A stretch of DNA of 64,000 bases from Pagrus major (taxonomy: Eukaryota > Chordata > Actinopteri > Spariformes > Sparidae): positions 19,850,197 to 19,914,196 of the forward strand of contig NC_133230.1 in the NCBI RefSeq assembly GCF_040436345.1, read 5' to 3'. Below are positions 26,901-38,220 of this stretch, piece by piece (the stretch's first letter is position 1; every line of letters starts with the position of its first letter). The notes below the pieces were generated by a model. The model ran no database searches. It saw only the letters and a list, made by a program, of their open reading frames with translations, and was not told where the DNA came from. The position numbers were made by a program, and so were the translations under genes.

Positions 26901-29900
26901 TTTGTTTAAACCCGAACACAGATAAATTGTACACAAAGAAAGTGGTTTTCAGTTTTATATCTCCTGCTTTAACATCTCTGTGTTACACCATGATGCACAT
27001 GCACACATGTGACGACTTGTAGATTATCACAGTTCAGTATAATGCTTCTTATATTTTGTCCCACTGCAACAGACATAGTGTAGCTGATGGTCTAGATAGA
27101 TACTGCCACTGCGGGGCTGTAAACACTACCAATAAAGGCAGTCTTTCCCAGGCGGTGATGAGGGAAAATGTCGGTGCAAACACTCATGTTACAACTCTGA
27201 AGATGGACTCGACTGATTGTAGAGCTACACTCCCTGGCCTCCTTTCCATTTCTGTGTATGTAATGCGCAAGGAAATCTGTCTTTCATTGCTTATCACTTC
27301 TAATGTAAGCTAAGCTGTACGTGCAGTCTGGATGCATGCCTCCCTATGATGACATCTGAAAGCTGTTGGGTTCAGGCCATCCTGTCCTGTCCTGTGCAGC
27401 TGTTAGTGAATGGGTGTGTGTGTGTCGTTGCAGGCTCACAGAGACAATGTGATCTCAACAGGGGTTATGATAATAGTTTCCAAATGTAGACTTAGAAACA
27501 GCATGTTTGCTACACCACAGGTTTCTCTGGAGTAGCCGGTTAGGCTGTGAAAGCAGATGAATTTAACTAGTTTTGTGCCCAGAAATCTAAAGAATCTGTC
27601 CCCTTTTGGTCTGATAAAGGGGTTTAGGGCTTGATAATCATTTACATCTATCTCCATACTGCTGTGTCTATCTCTGTCTATCTATATCATAATTTTTCTC
27701 TGCTCTATCTACTCGCTGCAGACCAGCGACTTGGATAAAGTTCCAGAGGAAGTGGTGGCTCACAGCAGCAGGCAGGAGCTGTCGAGAAAACACAGCGATG
27801 ATGGTGAGTGTCCGTTGCGGTACACTGTGTGCGTCTGGATCAAAGCCATGTAGTGACACAGGGAAAAAACACACACTGTTACTTCTCTTCCCACAAGAGA
27901 GTATGAGAAGGTTGCAACATCAAATTCTCTTCCTATGAACCAGCGAATTAGGTTTTTTACTGTTTTCCACTGAAGTGCAATCGCCCTTTTTGCTGTGTCG
28001 CTGTGAACCTGCTAGAGAATCACTTGTAGAAAAAAGCCTATAGAAACGTTTGGACCCCTTTTTTGATCTGCTTTGTGTGCAGCTCTTGATTTAATGGTGG
28101 GTAGGTTTTATTTGAGCTACACAATAGTCTATGTAGTGACGGGGCAAGGCACTGACCCTTTACAATCTGGAGCATTCACTCTGACTGGTGAAGGCTGAAT
28201 TACGAAGATACAAAGGTAGACCTTGGCATTTGAAAAAGCTATTTGAAGCTTGGCTACAATGCTGCTGGACTGCTCCCATCAGAAAGTAGCACCTGACCCA
28301 ACAAAAGAAGAAAAGAGTACGTTCTTGGCCTGTGCCACATGTCGGCCACAGAACTGCTCTAGTTTCTTTGATAGCGTGTGGGTTACTGCAAAAAAGACAA
28401 CTATGGTCAATGAAACGCAGTCTTCGAATATTTGGCACAGTATAGATATTTATGAATCATCATGTTTTTGGTAACATTTTTGGTTAAGGGCAGACATCAA
28501 GCCAATGTTTATAACTGCAGACAAGATAAGTCATAATCAAGCCGCTCGATTGCAATGTTTTTGACGTCATAGTAACTTTCCCATGATCTTTCCCGTGGTG
28601 CCACTCCTGTGACACCACTTTTGTCTCCATTTTCCTGTTAAGGTTAAAAAATAGCAAAGATATCGTCCTTTTTATGTTTCCAACATGTAATCTAATCAAC
28701 ATTGCAGCTTGTTTATTTAAATGGTTGTTGATTTCATTTAGTAATTTATTCTTTCTTTCTTGTTTTTTTTTCAGTTTTCACAGTCATTGAGAACGGGACG
28801 GAGCATTACCACCAGCCAGAGAGGAAACCTGAGGATTTGGCGGTAAGAAACTAACTTCTTCTAACACCTGTATTTTATTAATGCCAACAAATCGGGCTGA
28901 ATTAAGCAGAAAGTAAATAAGAATAACTCAAATTATCTTTGCTTTCTTACTTCTGCAAAATTATTATGTACTACAAGGAGTTTTAAACTGCTTATGTAAC
29001 CGTCTCAATTTAATACCGATGCCTCTCTGTGACCTACATAAACAAACAAGAGCATCAGTGAGAAGACTGGCTATTTCTATCTAACTATTATAATTATTCT
29101 TAATGCCTGTCACTTGGTCGGGTTCTGATTTGTCCACATCCGATAAGTCATAAACTTAAAACTACTTTTTCCTGGCAGAGTGTTCACAGCCTGAGGAAAA
29201 AAGGAAAACAAAGTTCACCATTCTCACAAATAGATTATTATCTCACCACTATGATGAGGTTTTAAAAAGAAAAATAGTATTCAATTGCACTCAGAAGAGC
29301 GCATACCTCCGCCCAACAGTCCCCTTTTGATACCATCCACCTAAATGCGCCATGCATTATTCCCAGAGAAATTAACGAAAATTCCCTGATTTGTCCCTAC
29401 ATCCAGATCTTCACCAAAAATTAATGGGGTCTATTCTGGCCCGACACCCATACTCCATCCAAGTTTCCTGGAAATCCGTTCAGTAGTTTTTGTGTAATCC
29501 CATTGACAAACCAACAAACCAACCAACAAAGGGACACAGGTAAAAACATAACCTTCTTAGCAGAGATAACTATGGTGCATCTTTCTTTCACTTGCTCTCA
29601 AAACCAATGCTATGCTAGCCAGGCCAAATCAGCCTTTCACTTTTACATTCGTCCTCAGTTTCTTAGTTTTATTCTGCTGCACAGATTCTTACAGTAATGT
29701 GTTAGTGGTGCAGTCTCAAAACCTCTGAGAACAACTCCGTTCACTGACCACTGCCTGAACTCTGCTTGGTCACTCTGAGAACTGATACCAAGCCAGTCCC
29801 TCCTGTGTCCATTAACCCCACCCCCCCTCGCCTCCATCGTCACTGCTGAATTTCCCAGGACTTTGATGGAAAACTTCTCTTCCTGCTGTAACAAATCATA

Positions 29901-32900
29901 CCCGAGCTGACACGATCACTGGCCTGCACCGATAGAGAGAAGGCCTGACCTTACAGTGATGTTTGGATCTGCAGCTCTGGGTTCTGTGCTGCTGTTTTTT
30001 TCCCCTGCAGTGAAGATGCAGTGCTGATTGTGCAAAATTCATGATCGTGAAAGAAAAAGGTTAAACCTCTGTGAATATCTTGCTCTCCCCCCCCCCCCCC
30101 CCCCCCCCGATGAATATTTCATGGGCAGATTTCGGTCTTTTTCAGCTCCCATGGTGGGATTTGTGGGAGAGGTGCTTTCAGTATCAATGTTCTCTGTACA
30201 TATTTTCGATGGGCTGCCATCTATCCTGTTTACTTTTATAGTTTAACATGTTTATCTCCATTGTCAACAGTGGAAAAAGACCACAGATACTTGGACAAAC
30301 ACAAAAATGAACAAATAACCATACAAGGCAAAAAACAAAGAAACATGCACACACACACACACACACACACACACCTATTCTCTGCAATACAATATAGCAG
30401 CCGCACTCTCCATTTCAGGGGACAGACCTGAAGTGAATTGTTATCTGGCTGGACCGAGCACAGCTGGCAGCGGGGCTGTTTGTCTGTCAGCCGACAGGTC
30501 CATTAGCTCGGGCTGGCGGACAGACAGATGGAGGCTCCGCGGGGTAATGAGCGAGGAGAAAAACGCTCGAAAACTGCCTCTTCACCAGAGACCGAGAGTC
30601 CAATTTGAGATGAGAGGCTCACACGCACAATTGGGACACACACGCAGTCACACGCAGGATCCCCATCTGTTCACACTTTACAGGTTTAGTGTTAAACTAC
30701 CCGAGATCAATTGACAGTAAAATAGTCTGGCTCAAGCTGTGATTTCTTTTTGGTCGGATTCTCTGGTTTTTGGAAGCTTAATTTTGGTGTAGGTGGCGCT
30801 CTTTTTGTTTGTCTGTTCATTTGATGGAGCTTCTGTGTCTCCAGTATAACATGTGTCCAACAGCCAAACTACTGTTAATGGAATAATTAACTCTTAAAGC
30901 TGCACTAATCAATATTTTTGGATGCTGGATGGATCAGTGGATCCAATGACAATGTTTTGTGTAAAAGGTGTCGCTCGTAGTGTCAAAGCCAAAAACGATG
31001 ACCTGACTCTGCAGTTTCTCTCGGCTCTATGGGGCGTTTTATTGACTTTTAGCTCATTGTTTTGGTGTTAGGCCCACAACTTTACAGTCTTGGCTTTGTT
31101 GTCAGTTTCAGCGGGCAGCTGTTTTTAGAGAGAAATCTCTGAACAAACAATAAACACTAAATGCCCATCACCAACAGACAGACAGACAAAGTGTGGTGAC
31201 TAGTTAGTGAGCATAGTGGAGCATTTAGCAGCTCAATAACCAGATATCTTTCTCAGGAGCAGGTGGAGCAAAACAGAGCGAGGGGGAGAGTGAATATTGG
31301 ACTTACAATCGCCAGGTGTCCAGAAACACAAATTAAATATTGCTCTGCGTCTTCCAGATATGTAAATAGGCAGCTGTTAGCTAACGTGCTCACCATGAGA
31401 ACAAGGTGAGAGTATGTCAAAGTGTTTACAGGTTGTTTTGCTACCCCCAAGTGGGCGAAACAAACAGTTACTGCAGATTTAAAGGCATGAACTCTTTCTG
31501 ATTTCCATTTTTTTCTTCACACATTGTCCCTCACCTCAATTATTGCCTTCTTTTTTTGATAACTCACTTACAAAAGGAGGCTGTTATCTTGGCCTTGCCC
31601 TACCTCTCATTCAGTATTTCAGGCTCCCACAGCACCAAGAGCCTCTCGAGGCCCGTGAGCAGCCCTTAGTTAGCTGTAATAGATTGCCACTGCTTGATTT
31701 TGTTGCTTTGAACCCTGAGGCCACAGAGGCAGTTTGCCTCGTGGCCGCAGTTAACTCGACTCATCCATCAGACACATTGCCAGTCCACATGGGTGACACT
31801 CGGGGAGCCACAAAAGACCAGAAACACTTCTCTTCATTACCACAGCGCCAGGAAGATGGCGAATTCTCCTGCTGTCTTGCAAAAACAGCCATTAGTGTGT
31901 CTTAAAAAGCTATTCTCATAGCTTCTGGCAAAATTCCCCTCCATTATGAAGGAACAGGACAAGTTATCATTTGGAGGGATTTCAGGGACGCAGCAGGCAG
32001 GATTCAGGCGCAAGGTATCGGTGATGAAAAAACGCCCACCAGTTTCGTGAGCAGGTGTGAAGAGCGCCAGGATGTGGTGCATCTCCCCGCTAATCGTGCT
32101 AACACGTCCCCGACAACTTCCTCCCCACCCACAGCCCTGTCCTGTTTTAACTTCCTGAGCGTTCATGAAAGCCCGGTCCCTCTTCTCCCACTCATGTTGA
32201 CGGAGGATTAGAAGGAACAGATTGCAGAACAACTTAAGCATCTCCACGGTCTATCAGTGCACTGTAAACAAGGGCTTCTCCTGCCTATGTGAATGCCAGA
32301 AGACCATTTTCAGACAGGACTGCGAGAAAAATAACAATACAGAATATGGTGTTGCATTGTATTTGTGTGTCTATGAGCTTTGTTTGACTTGTCAGCCACA
32401 TTTTCCAAAACCAAATGTGTGTGTTTATGTATGTCCATGTGTGTTTGGTGTCTAGTTGGAGCAGAGCCAGCTGCAGAAAGACGTCCTCAAGCTTAACACC
32501 TACGTGGCCTTGCACAGCTACACTCCCCAAGACAGCCACGACTTGGAGATGAGGTTAGTTTACAAGTACTAGAACTCACATGTCACATGTAATTAAGAAA
32601 TCTGGCTACAACACCCGCCGTCATTACTTATACATCAGCTGTCAGGGGACAGTATAGCTGACTGACTGAAGACATTTCACTTTTTTTGATTTTTTGATCT
32701 GGGTCTTTTTTTTTTCTCCAAATATATAACAAAAACAAATAAAACTTAAACAGAGGACCATTAAATCAAGTTCCTGTGCATTATCTGTGCAGTCTTTCTA
32801 GGAGGACAACTGGATAGAATAGAATTGTACAATTATAAATGTCACTGTTATAGTTAAGGCATCCTGCATCAATGTCCTATGGGAATTGTACACAAAAATA

Positions 32901-35900
32901 AACTTCCTGTACAGTCGCTCTAAACATGTTATGTCGCTCTTGTATGTACACATACTGGCATGTGAGTCTGCAAGAACAGACAAGCAAACCAAAAAACAGT
33001 GACATACAATCACACTACTTGTGTCAGTCAATCTCACCATATACAGTCCTATGATACACCAAGACCAAGGCACACGATCACACACCCACAAAGTACACAT
33101 GTGGACAAGGTGTTTAATTTAGGTGTCAGAGTCCGCTGGTGAAGAGCTGTCTGCTCCTTGTCAATATTCATCAGCTTTTTCACGCCAGCAAATTCAGTTG
33201 TCTGCTAATTAGTGTTTTCCGTGTTTCTTTTATCTTATATAATCACTGTATTGAGAGCTGTAGACGTCAAAGTGCACAGGAATAGATTAACAAATGGAAC
33301 TAATTAGCTTCCTCATTTTAAGTAATGGTCCTTAAAGACTTATTTCTCTGGAGTGGCCTCATTAATCGTACCTGTGTGAGTGCCGCTACGGTCTATTAAT
33401 ATCAGTCAATCTCACCTCTTGGATTTATTCTCAGAGAAACACACAGTCTTTAGAAGTTCATTTATTGGTAGACAGTGTGCCAGTGGTACAGTGAAACTAG
33501 CTTAATGGTCAATTTCAGCTCATTTTTTCACTGTTCGGCCCACAACTTTAATGTTTTGGTTAATTCTCGCCACTCTCATGTCGTCATTTTCAGACAGGCA
33601 GCTGTTTTGAAGTGAAAAAGCTGTAAAAACCCTCATTAGACCACCTGTTCAGCACCTGACAGACACAGTTAGCAACTAGCTGTTGAACATAATGGAGCAT
33701 TTAGTAGCTAAAGACTCGCAGATTTCCCCCAGGGGTTTGTAGAGACCAAAAACAGAGCTAAAACCAAGTTAATATTGGACTTTAATTTGCCAGGTGGCCA
33801 GAAACACGACTCCAATGTGTCCAAAGAACGCACAGCTGTCTTCTGTCTAGCCTGTCTTATTACATTCAATACGATCTAGAATTCAGGCTACAGATTTTAT
33901 CCCATGCCTTAACCGTGATTGTTACGGCATCATCTGCAACACACTTTGATGAAATAGGCCCCCAGGAAAGAGAGCATCCATCATGAGCAGTCCTTCAGCC
34001 TAAGTACCCATTTACTCCTGGTTCTCACAGAAATCCTGTGAGGATTTAAGGATATGAAGGTGCACTTGTTCCCTCCCTCTTCCTCCTTCCTCCTTCCTCT
34101 CCCTTTGGTAGAGAAAAACTTCAATCGCCAGGCTTGATATAAAATTCATTGACTTCATCTCTACAGCTCCCTGACTGCCAATACTTGAGCACAAAGTTCA
34201 CCAAGCTTTGTTTCATATTTCATCTCTTATGAGAGCCTACATCAGTTTTTTTCTCCTCAGGGTTTTGCTGCAGACAGTAATCAATACATCAAACACTAAC
34301 ACATAAAGCTCAAATGAGGTGAAAATGGAATCTCTAATGAAAAGCTTCAATTTCCATTTTAGGCAGGAAAATCAGTTCGTGATTAGTTTCCAGTTGACGC
34401 CACATGCTCTGATTACATGATTACCTGCGACTGCGATGTGGTGATTGTAATGATGATGAGTTTTGCATTTTTTAAATACCCACTGTTCTTTTTTTTGTTG
34501 TTGTTTAACGGACAATGTGAATGTTGAACAACATGAATCTACTTTGTTTTCGTCACCTTGGAAGATTTTACAACATCGGGTGCTGAGCAGTTTCTCACCC
34601 ACAACAAACAGCGTTTTCTGAGTCATGGTGAGAATTACTAAGCAAAGGACAGCCAGTGTCGTAACTGAACCACAAGACGAAGAAAAAGGGATATTACGTA
34701 AACCAACATTTGGCTCGACTGTGCTGCTCCTTTTGTTTTTTATTGGTGAAATGTAGCCAACGGCCTTGAACAGATGCTAGCAATCATGGCACATGCAGCG
34801 ATGGGGTGAAGTGATTCATGCGTTTCCTGGATAAAGAAGAATTACTTACAGCAAACAGGATTAAGGTGTATCCGATCTCATTCAAAGCAGAGAAAAAACT
34901 GCAAACAACTTCTCCTGTTCTTTATTACACATCATACGTATAGAAGATGAGATCAAGTAGAGAGGAGATCTTCAATATGTGGAGATATCTAAAGCTTGAC
35001 AGGCTGCGTGCATCACTTTTCCAACCTGCTTTAAATGAATCTACTTTTGATGGCGAAAGACTCGACGGCTGTCTTCCCACTTCATACCTTCAGATGCTAT
35101 CATGCCAATAAGTTGACATTACTAAAGGCTTTTGAATTGTAATTTCATTTCTTGTATCATTTCTGGTTTTATAAGCAGTAAATTCATCAATTTCATTGCC
35201 CAGTATCACTGTTTTCCAATTTCCTGCGTCAGATTGCTTGTGTACTAGTTTGATTTATTTTAGTTGTTGTAAGTTGTTCATAAACATGTACCCATAAAGT
35301 ACAGGGCTAAGGTGGGTCTATATTACCTGTTTTACAGAGGGGCATGTATGGAAATGTACATGGTGCATAATGTGTTCAAACAAATCACCACAGAGGGTCA
35401 AGAGGAGCCCACAGCTACTTGTTTCTACGCTATTAGACTTATACCAGCATGCAGATAAGAAGGAAAAAACCTTTTGAGTAATTTCTCCTTTGTTTCGCTC
35501 TGTGTTGCAGAGCGGGAGACAGAATCTTATTGGCTGACGACTCCAACGATGACTGGTGGAAGGTAGGTACGGGACCAAGATATTACATGACTCATCTAAA
35601 GCTTTTTCTTTTATAAGAATAATTAACCTTCAAAGGTGCCGAATTCAAAGATGATTTTGTTTTTGTCCGCTTTACTAATAATGTGTGTTTTCCACAAAGC
35701 CCGTAAGATGCCAATGTAAGAAAATGGATTGATAAATCACAGGAAGTCGAGCTGTAAATTATAGGAGCGAGGCAACAGGCAGCCTCTGGACACAAATGCA
35801 TGACAGATAAATTAGGGAGACAAAAGGGCCAAAGCGTGACTGTACAGAGGCAGCCGGCTGCCACCAGACCATGGAGAAACTCATCACGCATTCTAACACT

Positions 35901-38220
35901 GTTGTTGTTCTCCACAGGCTGTAGATAAACAGAGACATCTGGCCGGTTTGGTCTTTAGACAGTGGATACTTTAACAAGTCAAGAGGCAAACATTAGCACT
36001 GATGTAACACCAGCATTCAATGTATAGGTGCCATATTTAAAGACCAATATAGTGTATTTCTTTTCTATCTATGTAACAGGTTAGTAGTATGATCTAAAAT
36101 CAGACTTCACACAGGTGTTCTGTACTGTAACCAACAGAACCCCTTTGGTTTTTTCAAGGATTTAATCATTTAGGAAAACACCGGGTTTGTAATCCTCTTA
36201 TGTTCTGTGCAGCCGCTCCACGTGTCAGCTGTTTTCATGTTAGATGATTTTTTTTTTTTCATTTTTTTTTTTCAGGGGGTAATTGAGGACAGGATCGGTT
36301 TCTTCCCAGCAGCCTTTGCTCACCTGGTGCGGGCAGAGGATCAAGTGTTCAAGTGTAACAGGACGTTCATCGGCTGTAAGGAACAAGGCCAGATCACCCT
36401 GAAGGAGGGACAGGTAGTGTATAAACCTTATAATGATAAGATATAGGGCTTTTATGGTGTGTGAGCATCTTCACAGCACAATACAAGATGCAAGAAGCTG
36501 AATGCTGCCCAGTAAACATTTAAATTAAAGTCAATATGTGTGTAGATTTTATGTGATTAAACTGTCGCATCCGATGCCCAAAATACACATGTAGGCGTTT
36601 ATTTTAGTTCATATTTGTGTACTTACTTTTTTGTAAATTACAGTATATTAGTTGATTGCATCAAAAAACTTGCAATACAAAAAATAATTATGTAAGTTAT
36701 CAACTTTATTCCCCCTAAAAGAATCAATACAAGAAAACTGCACTCTTTTGTGAATAGAAGCTTGTCAAAACCTGCCAGACAAAAGTAAATATGTCTGGCA
36801 ATCAAGCTAAAAAGAAGGCTACTTTTCTTAGTTTATGATTAATTTACATTCTGTATCAGACAATAGTGATAGGATTGTTTTTAAGGGTTAATTGTTTGAC
36901 TTTGGAGCCACAAAGACAAACACATGAAGGATTAATTTAGACCAAACATTGGCACGGTCGATCCCACGCACAATCTTGCATCATGATTTAGGTAAGCAAT
37001 GACCTTTATCATGGACATTAAAATTTCCACATTACACCTGTGTTTAATTCACGATCACACCCCGGCCATTACAGCGCATCAGAATCACATTATCCAGCAG
37101 CTCTATTACCCTCCTGCAGCTCCCACGTCGCCTCTTACTTCAAGCGACTCTTCCCTCACATGCACTAACTCACTGAAAGGCTTGACTGGAGTCGGCCGAC
37201 AGAGGATCCCTCTCAAGGGTTACCATTACATTAGCATTTTGGCATAATGGCTGTACTCAGATCAGGCCCCCTTTTTCCCACAATGCTTCCCAGGGCATGT
37301 TGGGACTCAGAGAGGCTTAAAGCAAGCAACCCCCAGTGGAGATGAAACCACCGAAAACATGATGAGTCTGTGACCCGCTGCCTTTCTTTTCCTGTCGCGC
37401 ACACCCAGGGGAAGATGTTTGAGGGTACTTAGAGCAAACATGCAAACACAGAGTGTTCTGGTCTATTATGAGGGTCAACGGGTGAAATTAGGAGTTGAAA
37501 AGAACGAAAATAAAGCATTTTTTATTCCTCAACCCGTCTCCTGTTTCCTCTCCTTCAAGGTGACTCTTGAACACAATTATAAATTTAGGATCTCACTACT
37601 TGTCTCGTCTTTAACGATGTTATTAACGTCCTAATTGCAACTACAGCACCTTCGTCATTATCACCTTTAAATGAAATGATAGTGATAAATGAAGCAATCC
37701 TCTCCACTTCAGCTGGGCAATACAGTATATTGATACAGTGTACAGCTTTTGTTATGTGAGACTTGAAATAACAAAATCAATTTTTATGATATTATGTACA
37801 TTTTCTGGAAATTTACATACTTAGATGGGATTGAGGTCGATCTCTTCTCTTAACTGTTGCTGTTGTCTTAAACGTTTGTCGAAAACATCATTGTGTACCG
37901 TAGATTTCCCTCAGTTGGTACCAAGGGGCCTAACCCTAATAAAAAAAAAAGACATTTCATAATTTGGTCAAATGTATGGACTTGGAAACATTTCAAGGCT
38001 TTATTTGCAAAAAGAGTTATCTCTGCTTTGATTTATTTGCCTAAACCTGTTTTTTATATTACGCAGTCAGATAAATATCAATCAAACTGGCGTTGGCTCA
38101 ACCATTTCTCTTTTCCCTCAGATTTGTGTGAGCAGCGAGGGCGAACGCAGCGGCTTTATCAGAGTGGAGAGTGGAAAGAAGAGAGGCTTTGTGCCGTGTG
38201 ACGTGCTGGAAATCATCTGA
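10036..38220 (+). CDS. stac: STAC, SH3 and cysteine-rich domain adaptor protein (11 coding exons)
   Basis: Cytoplasmic adaptor; STAC proteins bind the II-III loop of L-type calcium channels through the first SH3 domain and slow inactivation (family knowledge). Coding exons: 10036-10149, 12955-13289, 21722-21855, 26477-26558, 26725-26831, 27722-27803, 28775-28842, 32456-32553, 35511-35562, 36276-36413, 38122-38220. All introns are GT-AG and every later junction keeps phase. The product would be 435 residues (human STAC is about 402). In order: a low-complexity N-terminus beginning MIPP as in STAC (not STAC2/3), a basic SFKTKS segment, a proline-rich linker, a C1 zinc domain (about 128-190), a Ser-rich linker, SH3-1 (about 322-376) and SH3-2 (about 380-435). 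The start MIPP is the first ATG in this frame. Exon 2 carries one extra base that breaks the frame, and exon 3 has an insertion in the C1 loop. Confidence 0.93.
10150..12954 (+). other. stac intron 1
   Basis: GT donor after ETK; acceptor CTTTTTTCAG at 12954. It holds a TG microsatellite at 11932-11966 and a poly-A tract near 11803. Fairly long open frames occur on both strands around 10688-11272, but they lack any recognisable domain or splice support, so I read them as chance. Confidence 0.7.
11932..11966. repeat. (TG)n microsatellite
   Basis: About 17 TG units in stac intron 1. Confidence 0.95.
12955..13289 (+). CDS. stac: stac exon 2, with 1-base frameshift near its start
   Basis: Starts in the expected phase with LQRLKR, as in STAC family members. 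After codon CGC (12970-12972) an extra T (12973 or 12974) shifts the frame. The conserved continuation SLSFKTKSIRSKSADNFF is only readable one base later and then stays open to the end: proline-rich linker, then the first half of the C1 domain with the zinc-ligand motif HCFMEHIFKKPTFCDVC. Donor GTATGG, phase 1. No alternative AG acceptor near 12954-12960 restores the frame. An assembly or sequencing error is the simplest explanation, since every other exon is intact; a real null allele is the alternative. Confidence 0.88.
14260..14620. repeat. Dispersed repeat copy ('CTGCAGTTTCTCTCGGCTCT' family)
   Basis: Shares ordered blocks with the stretches at 30890-31490, 33470-33850 and 41400-41725: a CTGCAGTTTCTCTCGGCTCT block, a TTAGACACAGTGAGTGACT block, a GAACACAGTGGAGCGTTTA block, then a GATAT...GGTGGAG block. 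Four diverged copies in 64 kb show a high-copy family. Non-coding; class unknown. Confidence 0.6.
14622..14642. repeat. (TA)n tract
   Basis: About ten TA units in stac intron 2. Confidence 0.9.
15325..15348. repeat. (TG)n microsatellite
   Basis: About ten TG units in stac intron 2, next to further imperfect TG sequence. Confidence 0.9.
16711..16738. repeat. (CAA)n trinucleotide repeat
   Basis: About eight CAA/AAC units in stac intron 2. Confidence 0.92.
17985..18135. repeat. Dispersed fish repeat fragment ('TGTCTCGACAACTATTGGAT' type)
   Basis: The order 'GAAATGTCTCGACAACTAT', 'TGGATAGATTGTCCCAAAAT', 'TTGGCACACGTTCA' resembles a repeat I recognise from many fish genomes (usually ...CAACTATTGGATGGATTGCC...). 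Fragment in stac intron 2; no coding capacity. Confidence 0.5.
21722..21855 (+). CDS. stac: stac exon 3, second half of C1 domain with loop insertion
   Basis: Supplies CKACKMSLHHKC and the final zinc ligands to RCMGKL. The joint with exon 2 is phase 1 after TCAG, with donor GTGAGA in phase 0. Between the CDVC and CKAC ligand pairs, STAC proteins usually have 14 residues; here there are 25 because TTAKHVVFLAG precedes the expected NTAKHGLR. The insertion repeats the TAKH motif: ACAGCCAAGCATG (from 21727) resembles ACGGCAAAGCACG (from 21760). A nearby second acceptor (ACAACAG, ending 21730) would shorten the insertion by three residues but not remove it. Confidence 0.9.
21856..26476 (+). other. 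stac intron 3
   Basis: No gene found. It holds a fragment of a common vertebrate repeat with a tRNA B-box-like motif (about 25010-25135); the remainder is unique AT-rich sequence. Confidence 0.65.
25010..25135 (-). repeat. Dispersed repeat with tRNA B-box-like GGTTCGAATCCC motif
   Basis: On the minus strand the order is: TTAGCATTGTTGCCTCACAG, then CAAGAAAGTCCTGGGTTCGA, then ATCCCGCTGAGACAGG, then a CTGTGCAGAGTTTGCATGTT block. I recognise this as a very common repeat in fish and other vertebrates. The GGTTCGAATCCC box resembles a tRNA B box, but no cloverleaf can be drawn, so this is not a tRNA gene. Confidence 0.6.
26477..28842 (+). CDS. stac: stac exons 4-7, linker between C1 and SH3-1
   Basis: Exons 26477-26558, 26725-26831, 27722-27803 and 28775-28842. 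They encode PKGFRRYYSSPLL, the STAC-signature segment CGNKVDPVYEALRFGTSLAQ, a Ser/basic stretch ending SPHRNS, then a weakly conserved acidic/polar stretch (TSDLDKVPEEV ... FTVIENGTE). Junction phases 0-1-0-1-0 all fit. The first two are very close to human STAC; the last two are only loosely similar, as expected for a disordered linker. Introns 26832-27721 and 27804-28774 hold nothing recognised. Confidence 0.9.
29375..29575. repeat. Dispersed fish repeat, second copy of the 4510-4745 family
   Basis: Has CACCAAAAATTAATGGG, then TTTCCTGGAAATCCGTTCAG, TAGTTTTTGTGTAATCCCAT, and ACCAACAAACCAACCAACAA followed by GGGACACAGGTAAAAACAT. Same order as the 4510-4745 copy but closer to the commonly seen sequence. 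Non-coding. Confidence 0.6.
30087..30108. repeat. Poly-C run (22 C)
   Basis: An uninterrupted run of about 22 cytosines inside stac intron 7. Its exact length may be uncertain in an assembly. Confidence 0.9.
30343..30374. repeat. (CA)n microsatellite
   Basis: About 15 CA units in stac intron 7. Confidence 0.95.
30890..31490. repeat. Dispersed repeat, longest copy of the 'AAGCTGCACTAATCAATATT' family
   Basis: Begins near AAGCTGCACTAATCAATATT, passes through CTGCAGTTTCTCTCGGCTCT and GAGCATTTAGCAGCTCAA, and ends about ACAGTTACTGCAGATTTAAA. The copies at 14260, 33470 and 41400 share these blocks in the same order. Non-coding; class unknown. Confidence 0.6.
32456..36413 (+). CDS. stac: stac exons 8-10, SH3-1 and start of SH3-2
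   Basis: Exons 32456-32553, 35511-35562 and 36276-36413 (phases 0-2-0-0). SH3-1 runs from NTYVALHSYTPQDSHDLEM through DRILLADDSNDDWWKG to DRIGFFPAAFAHLV. The ALYDY-type motif is ALHSY; the WW pair, the GFFP segment and the final hydrophobic residues are present, so a functional fold is likely. In STAC family members this domain makes the main contact with the calcium channel II-III loop. SH3-2 begins at FKCNRTFIGCKEQGQITLKE. Confidence 0.93.
32554..35510 (+). other. stac intron 8
   Basis: No gene found. It contains a dispersed repeat copy (about 33470-33850). The stretch 33120-33440 is repeat-free and carries two CTAATTAG-type homeodomain-like motifs (near 33207 and 33300); it could be regulatory, but this is only a guess. 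Confidence 0.55.
33470..33850. repeat. Dispersed repeat copy (family of 30890-31490)
   Basis: Shares CTCATTTTTTCACTGTTCGG, GACAGACACAGTTAGCAACT, AGCTGTTGAACATAATGGAG and the TAATATTGGACTTTAATTTG block with the other family copies in this window, in the same order. Confidence 0.55.
36414..38121 (+). other. stac intron 10
   Basis: AT-rich sequence between the two exons of SH3-2; nothing recognised in it. The preceding intron 9 (35563-36275) is likewise without features. Confidence 0.65.
38122..38220 (+). CDS. stac: stac exon 11, end of SH3-2 and stop
   Basis: Encodes ICVSSEGERSGFIRVESGKK then RGFVPCDVLEII and a TGA stop. It matches the STAC C-terminus closely in length and sequence (human ends PLDVLENI). 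Acceptor TTTTCCCTCAG, phase 0. Confidence 0.93.
   Translation: MCVSSEGERSGFIRVESGKKRGFVPCDVLEII

Larger units (their letters stand above)
28843..32455 (+). other. stac intron 7
   Basis: No gene found. It contains a dispersed repeat (about 29375-29575), a pure run of 22 C (30087-30108), a CA microsatellite (30343-30374) and a repeat copy at about 30890-31490. Confidence 0.65.

Noticed and set aside
31543-31905. 120-codon plus-strand open frame in stac intron 7
   Set aside because: No splice sites that fit stac phases, no domain, and stac exons 7 and 8 join correctly without it.
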